Part shown: positions 1 to 12,096 of the stretch, piece by piece
Numbering within the stretch: the first letter of the stretch is position 1
Layout: each line of letters begins with the position of its first letter
NCBI GenBank assembly: GCA_050084515.1
Contig: CM114272.1
Span: 2,294,001-2,358,000, forward strand
DNA: 64,000 nt
Source: Blasia pusilla
Taxonomy: Eukaryota; Marchantiophyta; Marchantiopsida; Blasiales
Direction: 5' to 3'
Program-made: the position numbers and the translations under genes
The notes under the pieces: generated by a model
What the model was told of the DNA's origin: nothing
Databases searched by the model: none
What the model saw: the letters and a program-made list of their open reading frames with translations, nothing else

Positions 1-2883
1 ATGGTAGAAAATACTCCTCACTTAAAAAAGAAATTTAAAATTTTTTATTAAAAAATGGGATAAAATGATTTGGACTTAATAGGATATGCTATGCAATATA
101 CAACATGCAACATAGACATAATAAGTGACCGTCTAAAAGGGTTCTTGTAAATTTACTATGGTTATATTTTAATCTACAAATCCTATAATATCAAAAAATT
201 CAAAACATAGGTTCATCAAAATTAAAAAGATAGTTAGTGTAAATATCAATGTGAGAGACTATGAGATAGATGATCTTTGCCTATTATTGCCTACATAATT
301 GATTTGATGGTTGTTTGTGGGCTGGATGGATGGGTATGATAAATCATATGAAAGAAAAACCTTTCAAGAATGATATATATATATATATATATATGGTAAT
401 TTTGCTTGGATTTAGGCCTATTGCACCTCATAGAATCTGCATTTTGAGCCGAATGCAAATTGTTTGAGTGAAAATAGATTAAGGTTCCATTTTAGTGACC
501 ATGAGAATTATTTCGAAGAGCATGGACTAATAACAAATCTCGATCCTTGTGAAAATAATATAATGAAATGATATCATTTAAAAAAACAACAAAGAAAAAT
601 ATATGTTGAAAAAATCAGCTAAAAAATGTTTACCAACGGACATATTAAGGGATGCCAAAGTTGGGCAAAGCAAAAGGAAAGGGTAAGCAAGGACGGCACT
701 CTCATGTGTCCTTTGACTAGTCAAAGCCCCTTTAAAATCCACCTATTTCTTTTTGGGATAGAAACCAAAATTTGATACTCATAATCTCTCCAAGTGAACA
801 AATTATCTTGGTCAATGAGGAGCCAGAATTCCTAGAGCCACCTCTCCAACTATCAACAATTTCCCAAAAAAAAAATCCATCCAAATGCCAAAAAATTAAT
901 GCTGTTCTCCCCCCTATTGAACCACATAAGGGTGCCGTCCTTGTTTTAGAGCACGGATGTTTCACAGCCCAAAAGAGGACGCTCCTCGTTGTCACATTTG
1001 CAAAACACTAAAAAATAAAAGAGGAATCCCAAGCAAGAGATTTAATAATCAAAATTGAAAAAAAAAAAAAAAAAAACTCTGAAAATGAGATCCCCTCCTA
1101 GAGTCAAAAAGAAAAAGAAAAAACAATAACTTAAACATGAAAGAGGACAAAAAGAGCCATTTTGCATGCCCTCACTTCGTAGGCCGCATTTAGTACGTGC
1201 CCTCCTTCTTGACGGGGAGAGGATGTGTGTGCCACCTAAGTCCATACTTGGGACAAGTCAAATTAATCAACCACAGCAAATCTACCACCTTTTGAATCCC
1301 TATAGCACTTTTGGCTCGTTTTCTTGCCACACCTCATGATCGCTCTTAGTGCCCCCCCAACCCCAAGAGAGAGAGACGATGCAAAAGTGGCTAATTTAGA
1401 AATGAATCTAGTATCTATCCGGCGACCAAATACACGACAATGTTGAATCTCCCAAAGCAAATGGGGGTGATACAAGTGTAGCCTAAATCGATATAAATAA
1501 GTAAAGTGGCAAAGGGATAAGAAGAGGGGGGGAGGAAGCATGTTGCTTCATCATGGGCTCCCATGGATGCGTGCCCAACTTTTGTTTTAAGTTGGGTGTT
1601 TTGGGATTGGGAAGAAGAAGGACTAAGTCCAACGCATGTGCCTACTCCACTCCATTCCATGTGAGTCGAAGGGGGCAAGAATTAAGCAAATGGATGCGTT
1701 AATTTTCGTGAGGGAGAAAAATATGAGCAAGAGGATGAATCTCCAAGGAATCTCCCTCCACATTCATTAATGGGGTGTCTTAGATTTAAATGAATTGGCC
1801 AAAGGAAGGTGGTGTTGATCATGGGTGTGGATTAAAAGGGGGGGGGGGGGATATGGGGGAAGTAGGGATAGAATGGGGACTTTGGAGAGTGCACATGCCG
1901 ATTTTGGATTCTTGGAAGAAAAATGAGTGAGGATTAGAGGAGGTGCACTCCAAAGTTAGTGGAGAAGGATCATTGGATGTTGGATCTCCAAGGGAAGGAG
2001 ATGATGGGGGGGATGAGCAAAGGAGTGTTGGGGGTTATCCTAAGAAACGAGAGAAAGGGTCATCTCTAAGCTCTCACATCTTGGATCTCCAAGGGTTCTC
2101 TACGGGCCATAATCCCATGGTTTATGAAATAAAATAAAAGTAATGATATGTATTATAAGAAAAAAAAAACCTTCCACTCAACGAATCTCCCAAAAAGCCA
2201 CGCACAAATCCCAAGCAAACTTGGAAGAAAACGGGATCATCACCCAAAACTGACCACCCAAAGACATCCATCTGCATACGGTAAGCCCCACTCAAGATAA
2301 GAAGAAGTGACATGTAATAATGCTCTTGGGAACCCTCTCCATCCACCACCACATCCCTCATGCATGTTTAGGTAGTGCAAGTGTGTGCCCCCATAACCTC
2401 ACGGATTGGTTTTCTTTCGTTTTGCAATGGATTGTTTTGTTGTACCTACCCACCACCCTCCTCCTACTACTACTTACTTCCACCACCACAAGCCCTATTT
2501 GGACGAATGCCTGCACTCCATAGCTGCCACTCTGAATCTGAATCTGGTGAATCTCCATAGCCAGAATCTCCAAGTAAACAAAAGGGATCCTCTAATAAAA
2601 GAAAAGAAGTTGAGGCGACAAAATCGAATCTCATGCAACCGCTCTGCTATGCTCTCCATGGATGCATGGGTCCTCATTGGGTAGATGGATGGATGGATGG
2701 AGTATGGGGGAAATAGGGATCCTATATGGGTATATGGGAGCTAACGAAACGGGGAGAGTAGCGATTAGGCTAGTGGTGGCTGGTAATGAATTGGTTTAGG
2801 CTAATGGATGCCGGTGTTGTGTTGAGGGCCTGAGGCTAACGGATTGCGGCCGGTAACGCGTCGGAGTTTACGTGCACAGCTAC
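1..2883. other. Intergenic DNA, no gene recognised
   Basis: AT-rich sequence with an (AT)n run at about 370-395, a poly-A run near 1060, a poly-G run near 1838 and a GGAT run at 2686-2702. The short ORFs show no domain. Confidence 0.4.
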
Positions 2884-3200
2884 CTCCGTCGTTGACTGCG
2901 CAGTTCTTATTGTACGCCTTTCGTCTTTGACTACGCACTTCATGCTGCCCTGCTCACTCCGTAGTTGACTGGGCAGTTCATGTGGCTACTCATACGTGGT
3001 TGACTACGCAGTTCTTACTTCCTTGTTCCCTCCGTCCTTGACTGCGCAGTTCCTATTGTACTCCTTTCGTGGTTGACTACGCACTTCGTGCTGCCCTGCT
3101 CACTTCGTAGTTGACTGGGCGGTTCATATGGCTGCTACCTACGTGGTTAACTATTATAACTACGCAGTTCTTTCTGCCCTGCTCCCTCCGTAGTTAGCTG
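2884..3200. repeat. Minisatellite with higher-order structure
   Basis: Units of about 35 bp centred on TTGACT(G/A)CGCAGTTC repeat with variations, including TTGACTGGGCAGTTC and TTGACTACGCACTTC. They are arranged in higher-order blocks that restart with CTCCGT at 2884, 3030 and 3186 (periods 146 and 156 bp). The core contains the palindrome ACTGCGCAGT. Confidence 0.85.
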
Positions 3201-3799
3201 ACTACACAAGATTCACATTTAACAATTCATGAAGATTTAAATGATTAGGAGTCTAAGAGTTAAATGATGAGAGAACAATGAATGAATCCTAAGACGTTGC
3301 TAATTTTTCTTGTAACCAAAATGTAACTCGCTTGTTATAATATGGATGTTGTTAGTCAATTTAACTACACGATGCATATTTATAGAGTTCATAATTGTTT
3401 CTAGATTAACAACGCATGATAATGGAAGCCCTTCTTGGATAAGATAGTGCAAAACACCCAAAAAAATAGTAGTACCCTTTCATATAATGAGAATATATAA
3501 CCTTTTTAAAGACTAGTATATCATCATCCTTGTGCATCGCACTTGGTCAATTCTCTGCAAGTCTCATAACAAAGTAACCCTCCTTAGGTTTCCTATAAAC
3601 AAATTTCTTTAGTCCATGATTATCTTTGTTCTCACCTGTTCGAGAGTCTAAATAATAAATCGCCCCTAGTACTTTGTAACCCGTATTCTTTAAGAAAATC
3701 TCCAATATAAAAAGTTGAAAAAATCTTGAAAACGGAATAAAAGAAAAGTCTTCATACAAGCAAGCACCATAGAATCTTGAACTTTGGCGTTTACCCATC
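3201..3799. other. Intergenic DNA, nothing recognised
   Basis: AT-rich sequence. The 89-codon minus ORF at 3547-3816 has no recognisable motif. Confidence 0.3.
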
Positions 3800-4600
3800 A
3801 TGGTGACAAAGCACAAGATATGTTTCGATTATTAGATATTTACGATTGCCGTTTATGGTGGTATGTATCACCACGAGCTCAGAGAAGAACAAATCCCTTA
3901 AAAATATACTACGGGAAGGAAGAAATGGGAAGGACAGCTTTGAGACCATCCAAAGCCAGCAACCACGATAGAATCTAGAATGGTCTCAAAGCTGTTGGCT
4001 TTGTTTCGAATCCGGAACTTTGTATTCCCTCTGCCCCCTCTGCCCGAAACGGAAGAAACAAAGCTCCAGAAAGAGGAAAACAGCACCACTGAAAGGGAAC
4101 TTTCTCCTCTAGAGAGGTCCCATAATAATAATAATACCACACTTTTGACAGAAGAAATACGGATACGACAAGAAAGGAGATTCCACCCAGTCAGATCGCC
4201 ACAGCCAGTAACAACTACGGCCCAAGGGAATCTTAGATTTTGACCTTTCTTTTGGTGAGAAAGACCAGAAAGAAACCGCCATATTAAAAGAAGGCGCGCA
4301 GATCCCCTTAATAAAGGGCGCGAGCGGGAGGGGGGGGGCAGCCGACCGTTCAAACGTCCGTTCGTCCTTACGGGAAAATGACAAAATAGAGAACGTTCTC
4401 TTGTCATGTCGATACGCTTGCGAAGAATATAAACATTCGCGAGTCTGTCAATAACCGTTTGTCTGCCCAGAGCTATAATTAGTTAAAGCCACTTAACGAT
4501 ACCGAACAATTCAATGAGCGGCGAGATCTGCGGGACTTTCCTCGAAAGAAACAACTCAATGGTAATCTCGATTCATTACGGTCCGAGATTAGTTTTCGGA
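3800..4600. other. Compositionally distinct block, possible organelle-derived DNA
   Basis: GC content and word use differ from the flanks on both sides; the block has purine-rich runs, a poly-G run near 4330 and a 169-codon minus ORF (3898-4407) without known domains. The texture resembles plant mitochondrial intergenic or intron DNA, but no organelle gene was recognised, so this is a weak call. Confidence 0.25.
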
Positions 4601-4927
4601 TAGTTAGTGCAAGTTAAGTTAAGAAGTTATTTTAAACTTTTAGTGAAATTTAATTTTTAAAATTTTCAAATATTATTTTAAATCAAAATTTGATGTTCAT
4701 TATAAAATAAAAAATTCTTTGCTTGAAATTTATGAAATCATATCGTATGTATATACGTTGTTCTACAGCATATATTATTATCATCGAATAAATTCATAAA
4801 ATATCATATCATCTCATGGAATTTAAAGAGCGAAACAATTGAATATAAAAATATGTATGATAAATCACAAACATTCAAAGATTTCACAATGTGCACTCAA
4901 TTACATCTTTCTCATCTCAAACCAAAT

Positions 4928-5540
4928 CCATTCTTTTAATAAGAGGTTTGGATTATTCATAAGGCAAGAAGGACTAAAGCTACGCCTCGTGCCAAGAAGT
5001 TCAACAAAGAGAAAATGAGTTCAAATTCTCTCTCCTTGGATACATCCCAGGATCCGGATAGTTTTTTTAGAGAATCGGTATATTTCCCGTCTACATAAAC
5101 TACGACGGTATATTTTGAAAATTTTCCAATTCCGATCGGCTATTTTGATACTAGTGCAAAGGAAATCATGTATATTCCGTCGGTTTCTGGCCTAAACGGA
5201 AATTCTCAAAATCAGCCGGCTAGGTCAACACGTAACTCCCGTTATTTCCGTTCGTCTCGTTCATTGGTATACCCCCTTCCCTCTCCCAAGCTTTCTTCAT
5301 GGTAAGCTATGCTTGTAAGTCATCTCCTTCGCACTCGATTGGCAATAGGGGGTCAAAGATCACTTTCAAAAGTGGAAAATGGAAAATCAACTCTATTTAT
5401 AAGAGTAATTTATTAAAAATAATAAGTTTCTATATATAGCTCAAATTGAGCAAAAAAATGAGGGAAAATATGATATCTTTAGTTATTCAAGGCCTCAACA
5501 AGTCACCCTCAACCTCATGAGGGTGTCTTCCAATATCCCC
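4928..5540 (+). repeat. Dispersed repeat, copy A, with a nested insertion
   Basis: It shares blocks in the same order as 58509-58900 (TTCAACAAAGAGA near 5009, TCAAAGATCACTTTC near 5353, CACCCTCAACCTCATGAGG near 5505). Between the first and second blocks it is interrupted by the separate repeat at 5078-5275, which is absent from copy B. Confidence 0.5.
5078..5275 (+). repeat. Short dispersed repeat (about 190 bp), copy 1
   Basis: It aligns with 45818-45995 in the same orientation: GGTA(T/C)ATTTCC near the start, GGTTT(C/T)TGGCC in the middle, then GAAATTCTCAA, AGCCGGCTAGGTCAACAC-type sequence and CATTGGT(A/G)TA at the end. Size suggests a MITE or SINE-like element, but clear terminal inverted repeats were not found. 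Confidence 0.55.
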
Positions 5541-7189
5541 CAAGGACGCTCTATCAAAATTTGTCGATTTGTCTTAAAAGACATGGCAATGAAGAAATAT
5601 CGTTCAATAATAATGCATATGAATTAGGCAATGTTGACTTAAGAGTTTTATATTTGATAATTATTTGGAATAAGATTTTGTGGAAGAACACTCACATATT
5701 TCCATTCCCATTTTAATGAAACTAGTATATGGCTTAAGTTATGTACGAGTTTTTTCTCCATTTTTTATTCTTAATTTAATTATCCTTTAATTTCATTCTC
5801 TCAATTAAATTGACACATGTCAAGATTAGATGAGCCTTCAAATGACACACATCAATATTGGGAATAGAACTTCTCTAACCTTATCTTCTATAAATAGTAT
5901 ATATTAACTAAACACCCCTTAAAATGACGAGTGTGATTTTGTACTCTCTCATAAAGATAATCTATTTGGAGTGGAACAAGAGATTCACGTGCAATTCTAA
6001 TGGAAATTTTCCTTTAATCATAGAAGCATGATACAACATTAAATCTAAGTTCAACATTTGTGATTTAATTTAAAATGTCATAACCAAAGATTAATACTAA
6101 TATAGAAGCGCAAAGACTATCTTTAGGTTGTGGATAAATTGAACTTGGTTTCAAATCGGGCAATATCATAGAATTCTATGAGATTTTTTAGGACTCATAA
6201 AATCTTATACATGTCTACCCCTAAAACCTTTGGAAATTGGCTAGAGTGTGGTAATGAATATTTTTTTCTTTGAAAATATCAAAGGAACAAAAGAATTTTG
6301 TCGAAAATTTTTTTATTGGTTTTCAAGCTTCATTTAAAAAATCATTGCATTGAAGGAAATCTTCATTTGAAGAATTCCCTATTTATAAACTATTGCAACA
6401 ACACGAATATCTTAATCGCGATATTCAACTCACTGTACAGAATTACTCTCTAAACCAAATTCAATGAAAAAAACTTGAAGATAATAGTCGAAATAATTTT
6501 CCTAATCATTATTTATTTATCAAATAAAACTTGATCCTCTTAGTAGGGTATTGCAAATAACACTATAAAATGGGATGATATAATTTTTTAATGAACTTGG
6601 GAAAAGTTAATTTATATGTAGACACAAACACTCACACTCCCATACTAGTGAACATCTCATGGAGTATGCCAAGCACAAAACCAATCATCATGATGATCAA
6701 AAGTTCCCAAAAAATCTCGGTCCTCATGCAACAAAAACATTTTTTTGACTCATTACCATGTGTCAAATAGATAGATGTTTGCAAATAATGAATCTATCCT
6801 ACATTTTGTCTATTTTTTTCTTTTGATAATTTCCCATTCATAGAAAATTTAACGGATTTTCATGATGAAGATTAGGAAAGACCATCCTCAAGCCCCAAGA
6901 AAGAATTTAAAGAAGAATATATTGCCTTAAGAAGGAAATCCATCGAGCACTAGAAGAATTTTCCTTTTTTTTACACTTTGAATTATTTCCTTATCCATAA
7001 AATATTCTACCTTACCTATTAATATAAGTAGATTGACTTATCCTACCCCTCGAAGAACTTTAAAAATGGAAATCAAAACTAGTACCTTATTATTGTTCAT
7101 CTAATAGTCATGAAAACTACATTCAATGTGATTGCCAAAAATAGATTCTTTTAATTGTAAAAAAATGGAACTGTGTTCTGGTGGCTAAG
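5541..7189. other. Intergenic DNA, nothing recognised
   Basis: Strongly AT-rich with no ORF of note. Confidence 0.3.
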
Positions 7190-7545
7190 CCGCAATTCCT
7201 CTTAGTCTCAAGTTGTCGCTTTGCACCATTTAGAATGATTAGTCTCTCCTCTTCGATAAGCCTGGACTCGTTCCGAAGAACTAACCTATCAAATAAGCTA
7301 ACTAAGTGTGCAACCTTAGACTCTCCTTGCTCACTCTTGTAAACATCACACCAGCTTACCTGGTCCACAAATCGTATTATTATTGGGTCACTCTCGTATT
7401 CGACTTAGGCGCGTCACTAAGTTTACTCATGTTACCACAAGTAAGATCATCCCAACCCCCAAGACAGCTTCGTCTGCCCCGCCGACGCTAGGGCGAGCCC
7501 GAATGTCATCCAACATATGGTTCTGTTCTAGGTGCCTATCCAAAT
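7190..7545 (-). repeat. Retroelement leader/LTR-junction-like repeat, copy 1
   Basis: It is homologous to 60541-60905, with blocks conserved across the whole length, including CTGCCCCGCCGACG followed by (C/T)TAGGGCG. It stands alone with no adjacent element coding sequence, as expected for a solo or truncated fragment. Confidence 0.6.
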
Positions 7546-9604
7546 ATACCAATACTTAAAAAAATTTGTTATATTAACCATTGATTAGTTCTTAAAGCAT
7601 TGCACTTTCTTTCATTTTGGCTTATTTTTTTGTCCTAGATTTGGATGACTTTTTGGATCACCTTTGCTTTTCATTTCATAATCTCTACCATCTTGACTTT
7701 AAGCTATTCAAAATTTTTGGTTCTTAAAATGGTTTTCAATTTATCCAAATTTGACAATAACTTAAAATAATAATAAAAATGTAGATAATTTTTCCCATGT
7801 TATCTATTTTTAAGGTTAAAAATTATTTTTTAATTTTCTATTAAAAATTATATATGATAATTTCTTATTAATGAAAGGTTTTTTTAACATTTTAATTTTA
7901 GATTAAGTGGAAAATATATTTAATATTTACTTAATAAATTGAGTAGAGAGATTATATCACTTTTCAACACTTGAAAATTTTATCTTCCTGGCTAAAATAA
8001 TTAGTTCAAATATATGGTTCAGATTCCATTTTTTAATGTAGATATAACTAGTTATGGCCCCTACTTATAGGTTGTACTAATCGGTTCTCTCTCTCTCTCT
8101 GCCAAATATTCTTGTGTCACTCAAGGTGCTAAATTGATTTGGAATGCATAGGTTGGATAATGCAAGTTATTCCACAATAATTTCTCAACCGTTCTATGTG
8201 AGCCAAAATAACGACATTTGGACTCATTATGCTCCCTTTTAGTATTAGTATTTGTCTACTCCTTTACTTTTTTCCCCCCTCTCTATGCTTATTACTCCCT
8301 TTATGTCATATCAGTGTTTCCATCAATTCCATTTAAGCCCACCATGCCTAAGCCATATTAGTATTCTTCTAATATATTATCACGGAATAAAATAAAAATA
8401 CACAAAAACCAAGACATGAATATTAATACTTTTCCTTTTAGTACTTGAGAGGAACAAGCACATTCATTCATAGCCTTATCAAGTATCATTTCATATCAAT
8501 TTCTAGTAATTTTATTGGTTCAAAAGGAAAGCAATCTTCTTGGTTGAAAAAGCTACAAGAAGTCGACTCCAAACCTTTTAAAAATTAGTTTGAAACAAGA
8601 AGTCAACTCCAATTGCAAAACTTGCAGAATGCAAGTTATTTTGCACGTTCTTCGACCCTGCGATATGAGTTTTTAATGGTCGGATGTTAGCATCCTTGCT
8701 AGTATTAATTCTCCCATTACTATGGAATAATATTTTTAGCCGTGTCTCGATTCGTGTTCTCCGACCCTCAAGATTTGACTGTGTTACTTCCTATCCTTAC
8801 TACCATGTTAGGCTGAATCCGATTCGTGTTATGTTACTCTTGACGGTTCCCGATGTATTCGTGTTTCCGAACTCCGTTACAAAACTCAAACCCCTAAAAA
8901 GGCACGCATATTGATTTTCTATCAACATGATAATTTTTTAAAAATTTAACCAAAAATAGAAGATGATCATTTGTAAAGCGACACTAAATTGTAATATTTT
9001 CTTGGAAAATAAAATCATCTTGAATAGAAGGACCTCTAGCGATGAAAATCCTTTCACTCTTATTGGAGGAGGAGCCCACCTTAAAAAATATACAATGCCT
9101 TTTAATAATAATGAGCGGATCCGCGGTCGGAAATCGCACGCGCGACAAGAACGCTCGACACAAGATTCAAGAGAGAGGAACGTCAGTTTTACGATTGAAG
9201 TTCAATAGTTATTGAACGTTCCTCGTTTTGGGCCCCAATGAATGAACGAGCACTAAACGTCGGACTTCGGAATGACTTTCAGAATGACAATGGCAAGCCA
9301 CGCACACACGCACGCACGCTCGCACGCGGAGTTAATGAGGACTCGTGGGGACGTGCATGGAACATGGGAGGGACTGAGGACTCCGAGGGAGGGAGGGACT
9401 ACGGAAGTAGTACGTACTCAGAACTGAGGACGACGGAAACCATCATCCCACAAACGGATGAGAGTTATCCACGACTCACCTACTTTCATCGTACATCACA
9501 TCACAAGTCATTGTCGATCTTCCGGTCTAATCCCATTCATCCGTCCTTGTCACTCCGTAGGAGCACATGCAGACCTCGCCGTCTCTTTCGCACGCGCGCG
9601 GCCG
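7546..9604. other. Intergenic DNA, nothing recognised
   Basis: AT-rich until about 9100. From 9100 to 9600 GC rises, with ACGC/CGCACG words near 9300-9325, and leads into the palindrome at 9605. The 147-codon plus ORF at 9238-9681 has low-complexity composition and no motif. Confidence 0.3.
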
Positions 9605-9634
9605 TGCATAGGATGCATGCATGCATCCTATGCA
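9605..9634. repeat. Perfect 30-bp palindrome with RY motifs
   Basis: Arms of 15 bp (TGCATAGGATGCATG) meet with no loop at 9619/9620. It contains several CATGCA (RY) words, the plant B3-domain recognition motif. A regulatory role is only a possibility. Confidence 0.9.
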
Positions 9635-11923
9635 TGCATGCATGGGACATCTTCGACAGCACCGAAATGAAGTTATTATAATCTTTTATATTAGAAAAGG
9701 AAGAGAGGAGATGATTTTTTATAATTCTCCTCCAAACAGTGGAGTTTGTTTTATAAAAAGGAAAATTCATTTCAATTTTTATTTTTTTTTTTTTAATTTT
9801 GATTTCATGTATCTATGTAGGTTTGTTTTTATGGAAGCCCATAGATAGCCGTGGGCATGCAATAAAGTCAACCCTAAGGTAGCGATCACGACTAGGAGCT
9901 TCGGTGAAGGTGAGCCTCGGACCATAGGTTCGGTTAAGGTAAGGTAGCCAGTGCCACCTCTATTTGGATTTCATCCGTTTCTTGTCCGTCCCCTATGGAC
10001 GGATGGGTTTAGGGAGTTTGAATATTTCAAATGCAGAGAAGTCCAACTCTCCCACTGTTGGGTTGAATTGCACTATGTATTACATTATGGATTATGGTCG
10101 TTTCAATTCACAACATGAAAGACAGGACTAGTTAAGAGTTTTGGTATGTGGATTAAGCATTCGCTCCGGATTGCGTCCGAATATTGTGTTACATTCCTTC
10201 CGTCACGTTCTGTTCATCATGTTGGTAGGTAGAGAATGAGATTTTGCTTTGTACCAGATACCTCCGCATAGAGAAGTGGCCTGAACAAGTAGAGGTTTAT
10301 GTTACTTCCCACTGGCATCTCCCAAGTGTTATCTTACTTTTCAAGGTTTGTATTACATGTATTGTATCTTACATTTCTCTCTATATATGTCATGAACTCA
10401 TGCGTATTAAATCTCGGATTCTTCTTTGGTGGGAATTGATTGAAGGATCACGCTAAGCAAGAATAGTGAAATACTCGCGATATTCAGGTTCAATGGAGAC
10501 AAGGGATTTTGAATGGAGACCTTGTCTGTGAAGAACATAGATCGTAGATCACATTTCTCCCTTCCAAAAATTCAAATTGATAAATTCGGGCATACCAATC
10601 TAAGTATGCGCGGGACGACTTACAATGAAATATAGGACAGAGCAAAGGAAAGTGAGACCACCGAGAATGAGGGAGATGATACTTGGGATTAGATACAAAG
10701 AAATAGCATAAGCAAGAAGAAAAGGAAAGTGAACTAAACAACGATTTGAGGGCTAAGCACGAAGACAATTGAGTAAGACCAAAAACAAACCAACGGAGAA
10801 AGAATCTAGCATGACAACGAGCTCTTAACCCAACGATCGAGAGCGTGAAGCATTAGCATGTGACGATGAACGCGAAACAACTTCAGGGAGAGAGCGCGAA
10901 GGAACGTCCTAATGCCGTCCATCCCCTAATCCCTAACTACGCAGAATGGAGCCCAACTCCCGTTACCCTGATATTCGAGTGTGCCATCCACCCTCCCCTG
11001 ATATCCAAGTCTCCGAAGCTCCTAGATGTAGCATCTATCTTTGGGCCGACTTTATTCCATGACCACGGCTATCTAAGGGCTTCGCCTCCTTATAAGATTG
11101 AATCTTCTTTTAAATCTATGTAAATTTTTATTACTATTAGAGTTACAATACAGATCAACATCTCATAATTATAGGATATACATAATAGTGTTTAGAGACA
11201 TCATAGCTATCAGGAGATGTGGTGGAGCAATGATAAAAAATGTTTACACGCACCTAAGATTTTGTTTAATGAGGGAAATTGGAAAAAAAAACATGCAAGA
11301 TTCCTACTTATGTAAATGCATTGCATGGGCACTCTCACTTGTTATTTCATAAGAAAAACTAACCAATTTTCATCTTGTTGAGAGTTTAATGTTCAAACTC
11401 TATTCCTAATCTCAGTGTGTCTAACCATCGTTGGACTCGAGTAAGCCTAAATTCAATCAAGATTCAAGCCTACATTCTTGTGCCAAGTTTTTTACGTAAG
11501 AATATATTTTTGGAGGAAACTCTTCGTAAGTATAAATAGGTGGAACATAGAATCCATATCCGCCATGGTGAGTGCCAGGGCAAAGAAAAAGGGTTTGGGA
11601 GCTACCATTATTTAAGAGGACTCTTGATTGTGCGATATGAGATTGGAATATAGGATTTTGTGAGGTATAAGTGACCTTAGTACCAAAATAACTTATAGAT
11701 TGAGTGGATTATAATAAGACCTCTAATGAAGAGGCCTCTTAGGTGACAATAGTTTCCATGGGGTCTCTTAAACATTAATAGTTGAACAAGAAATATCTTA
11801 AGTAATTCCCTCCCCATATATAAATGTGGAAGGATTGGACCTTGATTAAAATCAACTAAAATGCAAGTGAGGCTTTGTCCATGTCACCATAATCTCTTGC
11901 TTTAAAAAGATTGCTATAATAAA
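9635..11923. other. Intergenic DNA, nothing recognised
   Basis: No coding similarity was seen. A T-rich run lies at 9783-9796. GC content is intermediate near 9850-10030 and 10800-11090. Confidence 0.3.
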
Positions 11924-12096
11924 CTACTTGTGCAAAGCCCATGCTATGCACGTGACCAATAATTATGCTAGTAAATTTTTTTCTTGTTACCCATATTATT
12001 GAAATAATTTATTTCAGCTCAACTACCATATATAAATCTATTTAAATCAAATAAGTGTGAGCAAATCAAGAAGTCATCCTCCCTTAATAGTGTAGA
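11924..12096 (-). mobile_element. Degenerate Helitron related to 32069-32232
   Basis: AGCCCATGCTATGCACGTG near its left end and CTTGTTACCCAT inside match the 32-kb copy, and the right end reads TTAATAGTGTAGA. Both termini have decayed (CTAC for CTAG), so the boundaries are approximate. Confidence 0.5.
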
